14,826 nucleotides of DNA from a bacterium. GTDB taxonomy: Bacteria > Oederibacteriota > Muellerivitia > Muellerivitales > Muellerivitaceae. Shown here in pieces: positions 12,359 to 14,826 of this stretch (positions are counted from its first letter, which is position 1; every line of letters starts with the position of its first letter). The position numbers and the translations under genes were made by a program. The stretch is from assembly GCA_025980505.1 (NCBI GenBank), contig JAICXI010000007.1:1-14826 (forward strand), in the 5' to 3' direction. Below the pieces are notes generated by a model, which searched no databases, had not been told where the DNA came from, and was given only the letters and a program-made list of their open reading frames with translations.

Positions 12359-12378
12359 AGGTTGACGATCGTCAACCT
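12359..12378. promoter_or_regulatory. Perfect 20-base palindrome at the predicted start site
   Basis: AGGTTGACGATCGTCAACCT is identical to its reverse complement. Its core, TTGAC-N4-GTCAA, fits the CRP/FNR-family pattern TTGAY-N4-RTCAA. It sits on the expected +1 of the sigma-54 promoter, so a bound protein would block transcription. In RNA it could instead form an 8-bp hairpin at the 5' end. The binding protein is unknown. Confidence 0.6.
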
Positions 12379-12450
12379 GGAACCCAACTTCCCCGGGGCG
12401 CTGAAGAAAGCCCACGACGACCGCCCATCGCCGTCTTTCAAGGAGAATCC

Positions 12451-12957
12451 ATGCCCTGTCCCGTCGCTTTTCCCAACAGCCTCTCCGGCCCCGAGCCGGC
12501 CCTCGTCCCCCATCCCGTGGAACTGGCGGCCCTTTTCCAACAATTCGTGCGCTATTGGTCCGGTTCGGAATGCAAATACCGCCCGGGAGACCACTCCCTC
12601 TTCCTGGAAAAACCCGCGGAATTGTACGTCCACTGGGCCGGTTCGATCCGGGGGGTGCTCCATTTGCGCGTTCCTCGACTTTTCCTGGAGGAATTGGCGG
12701 ATTGTTGGGCCCTCCAGAAACTCAATTTCCCCAGCCTGGAGGCATTGTTCCGGGAAATGGGCGTCCTTTTTTCGGTCTATCTCATGCATTCCCTCTGGGT
12801 GGACGAATTCTTCGAGATGGGACCGATCATAACCCGCCCTTCCAAAACGCCGGAAGGCCCCGAGGGCAGTCCCCGGGTGACCTGCGCCTTGGAGGTGGAC
12901 CGTCAACCCGTGGAGATAGGACTTTGGATGGAGACTTCGCGGAAGGCGGTGTCATGA
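12451..12957 (+). CDS. CheX-like-fold hypothetical protein, first twin
   Basis: The 168-residue protein has no signal peptide and should be cytoplasmic. It aligns by eye with the next product: LAALFQQFVRYWSG, then VHWAGSIRGVLHLRVP, EALFREMGVLFSVYLMHSLW, MGPIITRPS and a terminal RQPVEIGLWM. The succession G-x-x-x-G-x-L-x-L strand, helix, E-helix and GPI/P strand resembles CheX/CheC-type phosphatase domains. The ExxN catalytic motif of CheX is not present, so phosphatase activity is doubtful; this fold call is inference. The start has an AAGGAG site about 7 bases upstream. It is the first gene behind the sigma-54 promoter at 12335 and overlaps the second twin by four bases (ATGA). Confidence 0.75.
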   Translation: MPCPVAFPNSLSGPEPALVPHPVELAALFQQFVRYWSGSECKYRPGDHSLFLEKPAELYVHWAGSIRGVLHLRVPRLFLEELADCWALQKLNFPSLEALFREMGVLFSVYLMHSLWVDEFFEMGPIITRPSKTPEGPEGSPRVTCALEVDRQPVEIGLWMETSRKAVS

Positions 12958-13439
12958 GGGGGATCGGCATGTTGAATCATCAAAAGGAAAACGCGCCGAC
13001 CCAGGACGACCCTTATTTCGACCTGGGGCATCTTTTTGAGAGGATCGTCCGTTCCTGGGGGGCGTCCCGGGTCCAGTACCGGGAGGACCTGTCCCCCCCC
13101 ACCGCCGACCTTTCCATGGAACGCAGGGTGGCCTTAAGCGGAACCTTGAACGGGACCCTGGTGTTGCGGTCCTCCGCCGGCTTCTTGGACTGGCTCCAGG
13201 CCCAACGGGGGGAGACGCCCCTGGGCCGTTATCCCAAGGAGGAAATCTTCGAGGAGATGGTTTCCCTCTTCTGCCTTTACCTGTTCCACGATTTCTGGCA
13301 ACCCCTGACCTTCCAAATCGGGCCCATCCGTCCCCAACCCTCCACGCCTCAGGATTGGCCCGGCTGGCCGCCCCACGCTTCCCGCGTCCTTTGGGTGGAA
13401 GGGGAACCGGTGGAGATAAGGCTGTGGATGAAAGACTGA
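12954..13439 (+). CDS. CheX-like-fold hypothetical protein, second twin
   Basis: The 161-residue product is a diverged paralogue of the preceding one. Shared stretches include LGHLFERIVRSWG, VALSGTLNGTLVLRSS, EEIFEEMVSLFCLYLFHDFW, IGPIRPQPS and the closing EPVEIRLWMKD. The paired middle helix carries E-E-M rather than the ExxN of true CheX proteins. The ATG at 12954 overlaps the previous stop (ATGA), typical of translational coupling, and has a GGAAGGCGG site upstream. An in-frame ATG at 12969 with a GAGGGG site is the alternative. Both twins may form a heterodimer made in equal amounts; this is inference from overlap and paralogy. A terminator follows at 13513. Confidence 0.72.
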   Translation: MRGIGMLNHQKENAPTQDDPYFDLGHLFERIVRSWGASRVQYREDLSPPTADLSMERRVALSGTLNGTLVLRSSAGFLDWLQAQRGETPLGRYPKEEIFEEMVSLFCLYLFHDFWQPLTFQIGPIRPQPSTPQDWPGWPPHASRVLWVEGEPVEIRLWMKD

Positions 13440-13440
13440 C

Positions 13441-13476
13441 CGGCAGCGGGTCGGCCCCAGCGGTCAGCTGTCCGCT
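13441..13476. repeat. Heptad-rich segment with small stem-loop
   Basis: Read on the minus strand, units GCGGACA, GCTGACC, GCTGGGG, CCGACCC and GCTGCCG follow in a 7-base register, echoing those at 12201-12228. AGCGG (13459-13463) pairs with CCGCT (13472-13476). CAGCTGTC occurs here (13465-13472) and again at 13522-13529. Confidence 0.35.
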
Positions 13477-13512
13477 TCCAGGATTTAAGATCTGAACCTT
13501 TAATTCATCGCT

Positions 13513-13541
13513 GAGGACTAACAGCTGTCGTCCTCATTTTT
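13513..13541 (+). terminator. Rho-independent terminator of the twin-gene operon
   Basis: GAGGAC (13513-13518) pairs perfectly with GTCCTC (13530-13535), with a palindromic ACAGCTGT in the loop. An A and five T residues (13537-13541) follow. It overlaps the stop codon of the convergent kinase gene. The minus-strand reading has no T-run, so it serves the rightward genes. Confidence 0.6.
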
Positions 13542-14826
13542 CGTCGAGAATCTTCCGTATCTCCCGCACCAAATCCTCCGTCTCGAACGGTTTTTGCAAC
13601 AAATGGATGTCCTGGCCCAGGATGCCCTGTTGCGAGAGGATTTCCCGGGGATAGCCGGACACGAAAAGGATTTTGATTTTGGGCCGGCTTTTCTTCAGCT
13701 CGTCCGCCAGTTCCTTGCCGTTCATCTTGGGCATGACCGTGTCGGTCACCAGCAGGTGGATGGGGTCGGGATAATTCCAGGCTTTTTTCACGGCTTCGAT
13801 CCCGTTTTGCGCCTCCAATACGCGGTAACCGAATTTCTCCAGCGACCGCACCAGGATTTTCCGCACCGATTCCTCGTCCTCGGCCAAGAGCAGGGTTTCC
13901 GATCCCTGCGGGATCAGGGCCATTTGCTCGAGCTTTCCCCCGCCCGCCTGCACCGCGGCCAGGGCGGGGAAATAAAGGACGAAGGTGGTGCCCATGCCCG
14001 GTGTGTTGTGGACGAAAATATGGCCGCTCCACTTGTTGACGATTCCGTAAACCGTGGCCAGGCCCAGGCCCGTTCCCTTGTCCGCCTTGGTGGTGAAAAA
14101 AGGCTCGAAGATGTGCTTTTGCACTTCCGGGCCCATGCCCATGCCCGTATCGGTCACCGAAAGGCGCACGTAAGCGCCGGCGGGAAGGGTGGGCCGGCCT
14201 TCGGCCTCCAGTTGGCCGGCGTCGACGTTCTTGGTCTCCACGATGAGGTTGCCGCCCTTGGGCATGGCGTCCCGGGCGTTCAGGACCAGGTTCAGGATGA
14301 TCTGCTGCATTTGCCCGGGATCGGCCAGGATGGGCTTCACTTGCTTGTCCTGGATGATGGCCAGGTCGATGGCGGCGTCGATGAGCCGCTTCAGCATCTT
14401 GTTCATTTCGGAGGTGAGCTCGTTCAAGTGGACGGGCTGGGGCTGGGACACCTGTTTTTGCCCGAAGACCAGGAGCTGTCGGGTGAGTTCCGCGCCCCGC
14501 CGGACGGCCTTCTGGATTTCCTCCAGTTCCTCCCGGTGGGGGTCCTTTTCCTCCAGGCTCCCCAGGAGGAATTCCGCGTTGCCGCCGATGACGGAAAGCA
14601 GGTTGTTGAAGTCGTGGGCCACGCCGCCGGCCAGGCGCCCGATGGCGTCCATTTTTTGGGCCAGGCGCAGTTGTTCCTCGTGTTTGCGCAGGGATTCCTC
14701 GGCCCTTTTGCGCTCCGTGATGTCGCGGGCGATGGAGGAAAAGCCGATGGTCTGGCCCTCCGAGTCCTTCAGGGAGGAAAGGGTCAGCGCCACGTCGATC
14801 AGGCTCCCGTCCTTCCGGAGCCGGAC
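13534..14826 (-). CDS. Hybrid sensor histidine kinase (N-terminus outside window)
   Basis: The visible 430 residues begin inside a PAS domain (VRLRKDGSLIDVALTLSSLKD, ending GFSSIARDITERKR), so the true start and sensor lie beyond the right edge. Next is a HisKA domain with the phospho-accepting His in GGVAHDFNNLL. The HATPase domain shows the N box (NLVLNARDAMP), DTGMGMG and GTGLGLATVYGIV. A C-terminal receiver has acidic AEDEES, phospho-acceptor Asp in VTDTVMPKMNG, and Lys in LLQKPF. This kinase class senses by PAS and passes phosphate internally to its receiver. It is convergent with the sigma-54-driven twin genes, and the NtrC-type regulator lies 1.4 kb away, so partnership is plausible but unproven. 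A GTG at 14793 is not the real start, since PAS coding continues upstream. Confidence 0.93.
   Translation of the reverse strand, partial: VRLRKDGSLIDVALTLSSLKDSEGQTIGFSSIARDITERKRAEESLRKHEEQLRLAQKMDAIGRLAGGVAHDFNNLLSVIGGNAEFLLGSLEEKDPHREELEEIQKAVRRGAELTRQLLVFGQKQVSQPQPVHLNELTSEMNKMLKRLIDAAIDLAIIQDKQVKPILADPGQMQQIILNLVLNARDAMPKGGNLIVETKNVDAGQLEAEGRPTLPAGAYVRLSVTDTGMGMGPEVQKHIFEPFFTTKADKGTGLGLATVYGIVNKWSGHIFVHNTPGMGTTFVLYFPALAAVQAGGGKLEQMALIPQGSETLLLAEDEESVRKILVRSLEKFGYRVLEAQNGIEAVKKAWNYPDPIHLLVTDTVMPKMNGKELADELKKSRPKIKILFVSGYPREILSQQGILGQDIHLLQKPFETEDLVREIRKILDEK

Larger units (their letters stand above)
12154..12450 (+). promoter_or_regulatory. Regulatory region between the activator and the twin genes
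   Basis: This 297-base gap holds, in order: a run of four 7-base units (12201-12228), a 12-base palindrome (12229-12240), an inverted repeat enclosing a T8 run (12245-12272), pyrimidine-rich DNA, a sigma-54 promoter (12335-12350), a 20-base palindrome (12359-12378) and the AAGGAG ribosome binding site of the first twin gene. This is the order expected for an activator-controlled sigma-54 promoter. Confidence 0.65.

Noticed and set aside
12555..12953. Upstream extension of the second twin protein
   Set aside because: The frame overlaps the first twin gene almost entirely and its translation lacks the paralogous pattern; coupling at 12954 explains the start.

Overview
The window reads as chromosomal DNA of a GC-rich Gram-negative bacterium from an uncultured lineage. 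Outer-membrane and periplasmic markers are a beta-barrel protein, two lipoproteins with the same Pro-Leu-Ala-Cys lipobox, a lipoprotein cytochrome c, and exported proteins with long Pro/Thr linkers. One of these ends in a FlgD/type-A-sorting-like domain. That style recalls under-sampled phyla such as FCPU426- or Fibrobacterota-like groups, but the sequence alone cannot fix the taxon. I see no tRNA, rRNA, CRISPR array or insertion sequence.

Left part (1-4570): a truncated, leftward exported carbohydrate-binding-like protein is divergent from a CE2-type SGNH esterase, with a possible sigma-54 promoter between them. Then come a PrcB-like Pro/Thr lipoprotein, a small conserved-looking 83-residue protein and an aldehyde dehydrogenase of the succinate-semialdehyde type. 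Middle (4660-10012): an NHL-propeller protein with a Pro/Thr linker is followed by a Gfo/Idh/MocA oxidoreductase. Next is an outer-membrane barrel plus lipoprotein cytochrome c pair behind a strong promoter overlapped by tandem Fur-like boxes. After these come the undecaprenyl-diphosphatase UppP and a small periplasmic Cys/His-rich protein.

A roughly 800-base non-coding stretch (10013-10809) is rich in stem-loops, including one REP-like palindrome.

Right part (10810-14826) is the most interesting: an NtrC-family sigma-54 activator, then a well-formed -24/-12 promoter with a perfect 20-base palindrome at its expected transcription start. This drives two overlapping paralogous genes whose products resemble degenerate CheX-type domains. 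A terminator follows, and a convergent hybrid histidine kinase runs off the right edge. Kinase, activator, sigma-54 promoter and twin target genes look like one compact signalling module whose output proteins I cannot match to a described system.
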